From: Lachnospiraceae bacterium | GTDB taxonomy: Bacteria; Bacillota; Clostridia; Lachnospirales; Lachnospiraceae | Direction: 5' to 3' | Assembly (NCBI GenBank): GCA_024680815.1 | Contig: JAILBQ010000077.1 | Span: forward strand, 1-64,000 | Length of the DNA stretch: 64,000 bases | In this document: positions 9,315 through 17,657 of the stretch, piece by piece | Numbering within the stretch: position 1 is the first letter of the stretch | Layout: the number at the start of each line of letters is the position of its first letter | Notes under the pieces: model-generated | The model's database searches: none | Seen by the model: the letters and a program-made list of their open reading frames with translations, nothing else | What the model was told of the DNA's origin: nothing | Made by a program: the position numbers and the translations under genes

Positions 9315-9842
9315 CTAAAGCTCCGGCTCTATGAGGCCGTAGGTGTTGCCCTTACGCTTGTACACCACGTTGACCTCATCGGTCTCGGCATTGCGGAACA
9401 CATAGAAATTGTGGCCCAGAAGCTCCATCTGGACGCAGGCATCCTCAGGATACATGGGCTTGAAGCCGAAGCGCTTGGTGCGGACGATCTCGATATCGTC
9501 CCCGTCGGAGAAGTCCCGCTCGATATATTCCCGTTTCAGCTCTCCCGAGCCCTGGGCCTTGTCCACAATCTTCGTCTTATACTTCTTAAGCTGCCGCTCG
9601 ATAATCTCCTCCACCAGATCGATGGAAACATACATGTCGTTACTGACCTGCTCCGAGCGGATTATGCTGCCCTTCACGGGGATGGTGACCTCGATCTTCT
9701 GACGGTCCTTTTCCACGCTCAACGTGACGCGGACCTCGGTATCCGGAGTGAAGTACCTCTCCAGCTTTCCGATTTTTTCTTCCACGGCCGCGCGCAGGCC
9801 CCCGGTAACGTCCATATTCTTTCCAGTAATGATAAATTTCAT
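9315..9842 (-). CDS. hpf: Ribosome hibernation-promoting factor, long form (HPF/RaiA family)
   Basis: 175 aa; N-terminal MKFIITGKNMDVT...KLERYF and C-terminal IVRTKRFGFKPMYPEDACVQMELLGHNFYVFRNAETDEVNVVYKRKGNTYGLIEP. Confidence 0.96.
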   Translation of the reverse strand: MKFIITGKNMDVTGGLRAAVEEKIGKLERYFTPDTEVRVTLSVEKDRQKIEVTIPVKGSIIRSEQVSNDMYVSIDLVEEIIERQLKKYKTKIVDKAQGSGELKREYIERDFSDGDDIEIVRTKRFGFKPMYPEDACVQMELLGHNFYVFRNAETDEVNVVYKRKGNTYGLIEPEL

Positions 9843-10054
9843 GAGGAATACCCCCTTAAACGTATGATGAGAGGATTATAACATATTTCATTTCATGATT
9901 AAAGCGGGAAAAGTGATTACCGGATTGTTCTTTATTTCCTTGTCAAGGGACTATTTTTTCTTTTTTCCGGTTGCAAGTGTTATTTATGAGAGTTGAACAA
10001 AACCTCTGTTCCCGAAAGTTTCCATAAAACGTAAGGGTATCATACGCTATTTTT

Positions 10055-10125
10055 TGTGGATAAAGTGGATAACTTAGTGCATAACTCGATTTTATCCCGC
10101 TTTTTTCCCCCGTTTTTGTGGATAA
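10055..10125 (+). promoter_or_regulatory. Cluster of DnaA-box-like 9-mers
   Basis: Perfect TGTGGATAA at 10055-10063 and 10117-10125; AGTGGATAA at 10064-10072; AGTGCATAA at 10076-10084, all same orientation. Confidence 0.65.
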
Positions 10126-10152
10126 CTCCCCGACTGTGATGTTAAGAAAAGA

Positions 10153-12378
10153 TTACGGATTATTTTTCACGGCACCGGATTTTTGTGCAAGTTTTTTTCG
10201 CCCCCGAACAATTACGGTAAGAGTCAAAAAGGCGGCGGTAAGAAGTGAAAGCGCCAGAGACGCGTAATTAAACCAGGGCTGGGTAAAGGAAAGGTGAACC
10301 CGGGCATTCATGGCCGGAGGAAGGAAAAGCCGGAGTGTGCCTGCGGGGCTTTCGGAAAGGAAAAGCCCGTTTCCGTTTCCGTCCGAGGCGCGATACCCGT
10401 AATAATAAAGAAGGGGAAGATCCACAAAGCAGTCTTCGGGAGAGGCGGAATAAATCAGGTCAACCGTCGTACCCTTCTTTTTGTATTCCGTAAGCTCCAC
10501 TCCGGGAGAAGGGAGGGGAGCCTGCTTACCTTTATAGTCCTCCATAGCCGTAAAGTTCGAAGGCATATAATCCACGTTGTGTGACCAGGCCGTGTTTCCG
10601 GTGAGGGGTTCGATGGTGCTCCTCCGGTTTTCAAAGAGATCGAGCTGGAGGGAGGCCGTAATCAAACTGATTATCACAACGACGGCCGCCGCGGCAAAGC
10701 GATAGCCTTTAAGAGCGCCCAGCCGGCAGAGAGAAACCGGAAGGGTTATGCAAAGAAGGCTCACCGCTATCTCAAAGACCCTCCAGGGATGTTCAAGCAG
10801 GTAGAGGTGGTAGTAGAGCCCGGTCAGCTTTTCCAGAGTTGCCCAGGGAAAGAGTTCGGTGGAGAAATATACGCAGAAGAGCTCGAGGGCAAAGGAAAGA
10901 GACACAAATTTCCTTAAAGCCTCCTTCTTTTTTTCTCCGAGAAGGTATGCCCCGGTAAAAAGCAGGCCAAGAAGGCCGGATAGTCCGAGAACCGGCACCA
11001 TGGTTCGCGGAAGCAGCGTGTATTCGTTGTCGGAATATAAATAAGGAAGAATCCTGAACACCTCCGAAAGGGAAAGCGCGAGCTCCTTCGGATTGAAGCG
11101 GCGGATAGTCGCGTCCAGCTGCAGGTTCTGGCTCCGGTAATAGAAGAAAGGCACGAAGAAAGCCAGATTAAGAAGAAGGGTCGCAAAAGCCGCCTTAAGG
11201 AGGGAAAGGATCCTTGTTTTTTTAACGAGCTCCGGCAGGAAGGCAAGGCAGAAAACAAGGCAGATCGCGCCGCCGTAAAGGGCGGACAGTATGTGGGATT
11301 CAACCATGCCGCTCATACCAATCACAAGGGGAAGATACGCCTCTTCGTCCCCGATAAGGATATTATAGAGACCCGCAAGCAGCAGGGGGAAGAATAAAAA
11401 GGCCAGGCATTCTCCCAGTGTGGAGCGGTAATACACGTCGATCAGGCGGAAAGGGGAGAGACAGAAAAGAATCCCGGCGAAAAGAGCGAAGGAGGAATTT
11501 TTAAGTACGGTTTTTACCGCGAAATAAGCCGCCGCAAAGGACGCGGCGTTTATTACAACATAGAAAAAGCGGTATGCCCCGGAGGCGGAGACGTTAATAA
11601 GTCTCAGAAACGCGGGGATGTAGAGAAAAAGGTTCGGGTAGAGCGCACCCAGATATCCGTGTCCGTAGACGGCCTCAGGGTAGATCACCGCGGGAAACTG
11701 GCCGTCCAGAACGGCGTCCGCTATGCCCTCTATCCGCATCATGTGAAATACGGTGTCATGCCCGGCAATCAGAGCTTCCGAAAAGAGCGGGTAAGAAGCG
11801 AAAATAATGCAGCCCGCGGCGCAAAGTGTCCTTAAGGTAAATATTCCCCGGCGGGAGAGGGCGGGAACAAGAAAGACCGCAAGGATCAGAAGAAGGCCCA
11901 GGAAAAGGTGATCCCGGAACAAAAGCCTGTCGGCCTTAAGGGATATATTCTTGAAGATTATTTCCCCGGAGGAGGGACAGGAAAGGCTTATCCGGAAATC
12001 ATTTGCCCGGCGGGACAGGGAAAAGGTGAATTCGTCTTTAATCCGAGCGGCCTTAAGAGGTATTTCCCCGAGAATCGTTTCCCCGTCCATGAGACGCAGA
12101 CTTCCGTCCTCCGGAAATTCGTATTCGACAGAAGCGCTGTAATTCCCCCTGGGCAGGTCAAAGCTTTTTGAGAGCGCAAAAATTCCGTCAGGGGTTTTAT
12201 CAGCCCCTGACGGAATCGTTATTACACCTTCACCGGTATCGTATTTTTCAGCCTTTACGCTGAAAGCATCGAAAGGAAGATAAAGCTCGTCATCCGCCTT
12301 CAGGCAAAGCAGCGTAAACGCCGCAATCACCAGAGCGAGCAGGAAGGAAAGCCAATAATTTTTAACGAGCTCCTTCAA
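10153..12378 (-). CDS. YfhO-like multi-pass membrane protein (putative GT-C glycosyltransferase), paralogue of 17654-19846
   Basis: 741 aa polytopic; AGHDTVFHMMRIEGIADAVLDGQFPAVIYPEAVYGHGYLGALYPNLFLYIPAFLRL. Confidence 0.75.
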   Translation of the reverse strand: MKELVKNYWLSFLLALVIAAFTLLCLKADDELYLPFDAFSVKAEKYDTGEGVITIPSGADKTPDGIFALSKSFDLPRGNYSASVEYEFPEDGSLRLMDGETILGEIPLKAARIKDEFTFSLSRRANDFRISLSCPSSGEIIFKNISLKADRLLFRDHLFLGLLLILAVFLVPALSRRGIFTLRTLCAAGCIIFASYPLFSEALIAGHDTVFHMMRIEGIADAVLDGQFPAVIYPEAVYGHGYLGALYPNLFLYIPAFLRLINVSASGAYRFFYVVINAASFAAAYFAVKTVLKNSSFALFAGILFCLSPFRLIDVYYRSTLGECLAFLFFPLLLAGLYNILIGDEEAYLPLVIGMSGMVESHILSALYGGAICLVFCLAFLPELVKKTRILSLLKAAFATLLLNLAFFVPFFYYRSQNLQLDATIRRFNPKELALSLSEVFRILPYLYSDNEYTLLPRTMVPVLGLSGLLGLLFTGAYLLGEKKKEALRKFVSLSFALELFCVYFSTELFPWATLEKLTGLYYHLYLLEHPWRVFEIAVSLLCITLPVSLCRLGALKGYRFAAAAVVVIISLITASLQLDLFENRRSTIEPLTGNTAWSHNVDYMPSNFTAMEDYKGKQAPLPSPGVELTEYKKKGTTVDLIYSASPEDCFVDLPLLYYYGYRASDGNGNGLFLSESPAGTLRLFLPPAMNARVHLSFTQPWFNYASLALSLLTAAFLTLTVIVRGRKKLAQKSGAVKNNP

Positions 12379-12386
12379 CGCAGTAC

Positions 12387-13952
12387 TCAGAATATCCTTC
12401 GCACAGCCAGGACGTTACGGTAATTCGCGTTGGAAACCTTAATACCGGTACGGGCAGTTGAAGCGTGAACAATATTTCCGTTTCCGATATAGATTCCCAC
12501 GTGACCGGAGTAGCAGACGATGTCGCCGGCCTGTGCATTTGCAAGTCCGCCCGGAACCGCGCTTCCCACGGCCCTGTCACCGCCGGAGCTGTGAGGCAGG
12601 GAGATTCCGAAGTTTCTGTATACACTCATAACAAAGCCGGAGCAGTCCGCGCCGTTTGTGAGGCTCGTGCCGCCGTATACATACGGATTACCCACAAACT
12701 GAAGAGCATAGTTGGCAACCGATGCGCCTGTGCCGCTGCCGGAAGCGGAATATCCGCCGCCACCGCCGCCTGAAGAGCCGCCGTTCTTCTTTCCGGAAGA
12801 ATTCTTCTTCTGGTTCTTCTTCTGGGCAGCCTCCGCAGCGCGTCTTGCAGCCTCGCGCTCCTCGGCCTCTTTCTTAAGTCTGGCCTCTTCCTCCTGACGG
12901 GACTCGGCTCTTACAAAGTCGGTATAAATCCTGACAAACTCACCGCTGACATAGCCGTCACCTTCTTCGATGGAGACCTTTACCCAGCCGTCGCTTGTTT
13001 CCTCGGAAACCGTCAGCTCGTCGTCCATCGGAACCATACCGATGACCTCGGCCTCAAGAGAAGGCTCATGGCGAACATAAAGGGTGGTTGTGATGACCCT
13101 GGCCATCCTGGTACCCACCTCGGGCGCCAGTGCCACCGCCTCATCCCCGCGGACCACATATTCCTTTTTCACATAACCCACTGTGTTGCCGGACTTGATC
13201 TTTACCCAGTCTCCCGCGTCCTCCAGCTCATCGCCGACGGACTTGTTGTAGAGCTTACCGACTATCTCGGACTCCTCGGTGGGGAGCTCCCGGACATTCA
13301 CGTAGTCGTTGACCCGGGCAATAACCAGATTTGTGAAATCCTCCACGTCATAGTGCTCTTTGGCTGTCACGGCGTCCACAAGATTCATGCTTCCGTCGCT
13401 GTCGCCCGTATCGATAGTGGATTCCGCCCCGGCATTTATGGAGGCAATATCATCAACGGAAACCGTGGATGAGGGCTTTTCCTCTTCCTCCCCGTCGGTT
13501 ATGGAAGACCCTGCGCCGGCGGAGATTACATCCATCTCCATATCCGTTCTCTCCTGGGGATCCACAACAATGGCATCGTCAAAATCCGCCTGGGGAGCCT
13601 CAGGTTCAGGCTCCTGCCCTTCCTCCTCGGAAGCATATACTACAGTTGAAAATACGGACTGGTGGCCCTCACCGGGCGCATCCTTTTCTTTGGACTCCTC
13701 AGCGGAGGAGGAAGCAGCCGCGGCAACCTCCATGATATATTTAACCCCGGCGGTTCCGGTCTTTTTCACCTTGTCCGCCCGGATGGCGGTAACCGACCGG
13801 CCTTCATTAAGCGCACGGGCTATACCCGCCACAGGGAGCTGGAAGGAGTCGGGATCCGACGCCGCGCTCAGCTCATTGGCGGGAATAAGATTGATAAAAA
13901 CGGCCCAGACAAGAACAATGGCCGTAAATTTCGCGATAGAGATCTTCTTCAT
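12387..13952 (-). CDS. Secreted SH3b-domain NlpC/P60 peptidoglycan hydrolase
   Basis: 521 aa; signal sequence, SH3b-type YVNVRELPTEESEIVGKLY and LYVRHEPSLEAEVIG, C-terminal GNPYVYGGTSLTNGADCSGFVMSVYRNFGISLPHSS...GDIVCYSGHVGIYIGNGNIVHAS. Confidence 0.95.
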   Translation of the reverse strand: MKKISIAKFTAIVLVWAVFINLIPANELSAASDPDSFQLPVAGIARALNEGRSVTAIRADKVKKTGTAGVKYIMEVAAAASSSAEESKEKDAPGEGHQSVFSTVVYASEEEGQEPEPEAPQADFDDAIVVDPQERTDMEMDVISAGAGSSITDGEEEEKPSSTVSVDDIASINAGAESTIDTGDSDGSMNLVDAVTAKEHYDVEDFTNLVIARVNDYVNVRELPTEESEIVGKLYNKSVGDELEDAGDWVKIKSGNTVGYVKKEYVVRGDEAVALAPEVGTRMARVITTTLYVRHEPSLEAEVIGMVPMDDELTVSEETSDGWVKVSIEEGDGYVSGEFVRIYTDFVRAESRQEEEARLKKEAEEREAARRAAEAAQKKNQKKNSSGKKNGGSSGGGGGGYSASGSGTGASVANYALQFVGNPYVYGGTSLTNGADCSGFVMSVYRNFGISLPHSSGGDRAVGSAVPGGLANAQAGDIVCYSGHVGIYIGNGNIVHASTARTGIKVSNANYRNVLAVRRIF

Positions 13953-13968
13953 AAAACCTCGTTGTATT

Positions 13969-13985
13969 TGTTACAATAATGTTAC
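13969..13985 (+). promoter_or_regulatory. Putative WalR (YycF) box
   Basis: TGTTAC-AATAA-TGTTAC fits TGTWAH-N5-TGTWAH; just upstream of the NlpC/P60 gene. Confidence 0.6.
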
Positions 13986-13996
13986 ACCGGAAATAA

Positions 13997-14025
13997 ATAT
14001 TAACACCCCACGGTGCGTTTGTCAA
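13997..14025 (-). promoter_or_regulatory. Sigma-A-type promoter for the NlpC/P60 gene
   Basis: On minus strand TTGACA-N17-TAATAT. Confidence 0.7.
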
Positions 14026-14160
14026 CAATGAAAAGCGCCTGTTTTTCTGAGTTTTTTGTGAATTTTTTGTTTATAATTAATTGTAACATTTCGCGCATTG
14101 GATTTACATAACAGTTTTTTATGTATTTCTCTCCGACAGGCCGCGTCAATCGGCGGATTG

Positions 14161-14847
14161 TTAATACCATCCCCCGTTTATTCCTATTATTTCCCCGGTT
14201 AAATATTCCGGAGCGGAGGCAAGCATCGCCACGGCTTCTGCTATTTCTTCCGGCACGGCAAAGCGCCCGAAGGGAATCTCTTCCTTAAGACTTTCAAGCT
14301 CCTGCGCGGTCAGATTGCGGTTCATATCGGTATCCACCGCGCCGGGAGAAACGGCGTTTACCGCGATGCGGCTTGGAGCCAGCTCCTTGGCCAGAGCCCG
14401 GGTAAAGGCTTCCAGCGCCCCCTTTGAGGCGGAATAGGCCACCTCCATGGACGCCCCTCTCCTTCCCCAGACGGAAGAAATATTGATTATCCTCCCGCCC
14501 TTTCCCAGCATAAGCGGTATCGCCTCTCTGCAGGTATAAAAAACGGCGTCCAGATTTGTGGCAAACAGCCTTCTCCACTCGTCATCCGTCATATCCTGAA
14601 GAAGGCCCGCATGGGAAATTCCGGCGTTGTTCACCAGGAGCTCAAGACGCCCAAGGCCTCCGAAAAGCTCCCGCACAAAGGCCGGATCTCCGATGTCTCC
14701 GGAGAAATGCCGGCCCGGAAGGCCTTTCAAACCGTCAGGGTTTTTATAACAGGTTAAAACAAGGTCATAACCCAGGGTGTCGAGCTTTTCCGCGACGGAG
14801 CGTCCTATCCCTCCCGAGGCCCCGGTCACAAGCGCCAGCTTCCTCAC
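14161..14847 (-). CDS. SDR family oxidoreductase (FabG-like; resembles EF-P 5-aminopentanone reductase YmfI)
   Basis: 228 aa; VTGASGGIG, NNAGISHAGLLQDMTDDEW, YSASKGALEAF. Confidence 0.85.
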   Translation of the reverse strand: MRKLALVTGASGGIGRSVAEKLDTLGYDLVLTCYKNPDGLKGLPGRHFSGDIGDPAFVRELFGGLGRLELLVNNAGISHAGLLQDMTDDEWRRLFATNLDAVFYTCREAIPLMLGKGGRIINISSVWGRRGASMEVAYSASKGALEAFTRALAKELAPSRIAVNAVSPGAVDTDMNRNLTAQELESLKEEIPFGRFAVPEEIAEAVAMLASAPEYLTGEIIGINGGWY

Positions 14848-15821
14848 AGGTTCTCCTTATACCAGGCTATCGCCTCGCCGATCCCTTTCGCAAAATCATA
14901 ATCCGGGTCGTAGCCAAGGAGCTCCCTGGCCTTTGAAATATCGGCGTTGCTGTGCTTTATGTCTCCCGGGCGCTCCGGGCCGAAGACGGGCTCAAGCTCC
15001 CCCTTTCCCAGAGCCTCCGCAAGGGAGCGGTACAGGTCGAGAAGGTACTCTCTTCCGCCGTAGGCTATGTTAAATACCTGTCCCGCCGCCTCAGGGGGAG
15101 CGACGCAGGCTTTGATATTGGCCTCCACCACATTTTCCACGTAAGTGAAATCCCGGCTCTGCTTTCCGTCGCCATAGATCGTGGGACGCTCACCCTTCAT
15201 GAGCTGGCGTATAAATTTCGGGATAACCGCGGCGTAGGCCCCATCGGGATCCTGCCGCCTTCCGAAAACATTGAAGTAGCGGAGCCCCACGGTTTCCAGG
15301 CCGTAGAGAGTGTGGTAGAGCCTCGCGTATTCCTCGTCCGCCCGCTTCGTCAGGGCATAAGGGGAAAGCAGCTTCCCTTCCTGTCCCTCTTTTTTGGGAA
15401 GCACGGGATGATCTCCGTAGACCGAAGAGCTGGAGGCATAGACGAACCTTTTCACTCCGGCCTCCCTTGCGGCCTCAAGCATATTCAGAGTGCCGCGTAT
15501 ATTGACCTCTTCGTAAAACAGGGGCAGCTCGATGCTTCGGGGAACGCTTCCCCAGGCCGCCTCGTGCATACAGAAGGTCACTCCCGCGAGAGCCTTCCGG
15601 CAGGTTTCGAGATCGGTAATGTCCCCCTCCATAAAGGTATACCGGGGGTTATCCTTAAACAGCTCCGCGTTTTTACGTTTTCCGTTGGAAAGGTTGTCAA
15701 GGCTTACAACCTCACAGTCCTTCTTTAAAAGAGCCTCCACCAGATTGGAGCCTATAAAGCCCGCTCCGCCTGTCACAAGAATCTTCGTACCCGGTTCAAA
15801 ATGTATCTCGGAATATCCCAC
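14844..15821 (-). CDS. NAD-dependent epimerase, WbpP/TviC-like UDP-HexNAc(A) 4-epimerase
   Basis: 325 aa; VTGGAGFIGSNLVEALL, HEAAWGSVPRSIELP, SPYALTKRADE, LRYFNVFGRRQDPDGAYAAVIPKFI. Confidence 0.85.
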   Translation of the reverse strand: MGYSEIHFEPGTKILVTGGAGFIGSNLVEALLKKDCEVVSLDNLSNGKRKNAELFKDNPRYTFMEGDITDLETCRKALAGVTFCMHEAAWGSVPRSIELPLFYEEVNIRGTLNMLEAAREAGVKRFVYASSSSVYGDHPVLPKKEGQEGKLLSPYALTKRADEEYARLYHTLYGLETVGLRYFNVFGRRQDPDGAYAAVIPKFIRQLMKGERPTIYGDGKQSRDFTYVENVVEANIKACVAPPEAAGQVFNIAYGGREYLLDLYRSLAEALGKGELEPVFGPERPGDIKHSNADISKARELLGYDPDYDFAKGIGEAIAWYKENL

Positions 15822-15846
15822 TTTTTTATTTCCTCTTCTTACTTAT

Positions 15847-16542
15847 TTATTCGTTTGATTCCATTAAAAAACTTACCAGCTTAAAGTCGAAGGGCGTGTC
15901 GATGTCCACGCTTCTTTCCTCCGGCATAAGGTATTTTATACACCGCTTCCCGTAAAAGCTCCCGGTTTCGAGAAAGCTTTTTACCTTAAAGGCCAGAATT
16001 GCCGGACCGTTACGGGCATAGAGGGTGGGAAGAGCCTGTCTTGTCGTATATTTTTCCCCGTCCCTTTCCAGGAAAACAAGGGCTCCTTCCTCTTCCTTCA
16101 TTATTTTCACGGGCAGGCAGGAATGGGGCACTTCCCGGACGCTTACAACCGAATCCGCCTTTTCGTCCTTAAGCAGAAGGGTCAGGCTTTCGTCTATGTC
16201 CCCCGCCGTTCTTAAGGGAGAGGTGGGCTGGAGCAGCACGAAAACATCCGGCTCATACCCCTCCTTTTTAAACTCCTCAAGGTGGTAGCGCACCACCTCC
16301 TTCATCGGCGTATCGTCTCCGGAAAGCTCTGCCGGCCTCATCGAAACCTCCACTCCCTCGCTTTCCCCGAAGGAGGCGTAGGAGGGCTCGTCCGTCGAAA
16401 GCAGAAGCCTGTCGATATACCGGCTCTGCTTCGCCGCTTCAAAGGTGTACTGCATAAGGGGCTTGCCGAGAAGGGGCTTCATGTTTTTTCCGGGAATCCC
16501 CTTTGAACCGCCTCTGGCCGGAACAAACCCGAGTATTTCCAT
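15847..16542 (-). CDS. CMP-acylneuraminate-type cytidylyltransferase (NeuA-like)
   Basis: 231 aa; FVPARGGSKGIPGKNMKPLLGKPL, LLQPTSPLRTAGDID. Confidence 0.88.
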   Translation of the reverse strand: MEILGFVPARGGSKGIPGKNMKPLLGKPLMQYTFEAAKQSRYIDRLLLSTDEPSYASFGESEGVEVSMRPAELSGDDTPMKEVVRYHLEEFKKEGYEPDVFVLLQPTSPLRTAGDIDESLTLLLKDEKADSVVSVREVPHSCLPVKIMKEEEGALVFLERDGEKYTTRQALPTLYARNGPAILAFKVKSFLETGSFYGKRCIKYLMPEERSVDIDTPFDFKLVSFLMESNE

Positions 16543-16607
16543 ACTTTTCCTCTTTCTGCCGCTTTTTTAGCGGCTCGCGATTCAGGAACCTCTGTAAATA
16601 ACAGCCG

Positions 16608-17657
16608 CTACCCAAACCGCTGTATCAGCCTGTTAAAGACCGCGTTTCTTATACGAATCAGCCGGAACAGAGAGCCTATCCTTCCTTTTTCCACGCAGGA
16701 AAGCAGTAACCGCTCCCACAGGCCCCCTGCCTCCTCCGCCTCCGAGGCAACGGCCGAGCGGTAAGGCTCCCGGAGAGTGAGCTTAAGATACTCTTTTTCC
16801 CGCTCCTCTTCCGGCAGCGGGTTCTTCGGATGCACGAAATAGAGCGAGCAGTATTCTCCGGTAAGTATTTTCCAGTACTTTCTCTTTAACGAGCGGCGGA
16901 AGATCTCTCCCTTGCCGTACTTATCGACAAATTCCCGGTACGCCCCGCAGGTTTTTTCCATTATATCCACGATTTCCGGGTTATAGCGGTGGCTTACCGA
17001 GACCTCGGATATCCTGTAGTGGTAGAGGGGCAGGGGAAGATAGGCAAAGCTTTCGCAGTGCTCCAGGAGATTTAAGTTAAAAACCGTATCCTGACCCTTT
17101 TTAAGCCCGGGAGTGTAGCGCACGGAATTCTCTTCGATGCAGGAGCGGCGTATCAGCTTCCCCCAGGGAGCCCCCACCTCGACGCCGCCGAGCCGCCTGT
17201 CCCCTCCGAGAATCGACAGCTCCAGGGCTTCCCTTTCAAAGAGACCCGGGTCGGGGTTTTTTAATACCCTCTTAAGCTCCCGGTTCGTATAGTTCGTGGA
17301 ATAACCGAAAAAAAGCATGTCCACCGCCTTTTCCTCCATGGCGGACAAGGCCTTCTCACAGCAGTCCCTTTCAAGGTAGTCGTCGGCGTCCAGAAAGAGG
17401 ATATAATTGCCCTCCGCCGCATTTAACCCAGCGTTTCTCGCAACGGAGGTGCCGCCGTTCTTCTGGTGGATCACCTTAAGACGGGCATCCCCGGCCGCGT
17501 ACCTGTCAAGGATCGCCGGGACGGGATCGGAGGAGCCGTCGTCCACGGCTATTATCCGGAGCCTGCGCTCTGTCTGGTTTATCACGCTCTCAAGACAGGC
17601 GGAGAGGTATTCCGGCTTTGTATTATATACCGGAATTATGACGGAAATATGACTCAT
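16608..17657 (-). CDS. Glycosyltransferase family 2
   Basis: 349 aa; ISVIIPVYNTKPEYLSACLESVINQT, GTSVARNAGLNAAEGNYILFLDADDYL. Confidence 0.93.
   Translation of the reverse strand: MSHISVIIPVYNTKPEYLSACLESVINQTERRLRIIAVDDGSSDPVPAILDRYAAGDARLKVIHQKNGGTSVARNAGLNAAEGNYILFLDADDYLERDCCEKALSAMEEKAVDMLFFGYSTNYTNRELKRVLKNPDPGLFEREALELSILGGDRRLGGVEVGAPWGKLIRRSCIEENSVRYTPGLKKGQDTVFNLNLLEHCESFAYLPLPLYHYRISEVSVSHRYNPEIVDIMEKTCGAYREFVDKYGKGEIFRRSLKRKYWKILTGEYCSLYFVHPKNPLPEEEREKEYLKLTLREPYRSAVASEAEEAGGLWERLLLSCVEKGRIGSLFRLIRIRNAVFNRLIQRFG

Noticed and set aside
10055-10125. DnaA-box cluster as the chromosomal oriC
   Set aside because: No dnaA/dnaN/recF/rpmH context; reported instead as an auxiliary DnaA-binding candidate.
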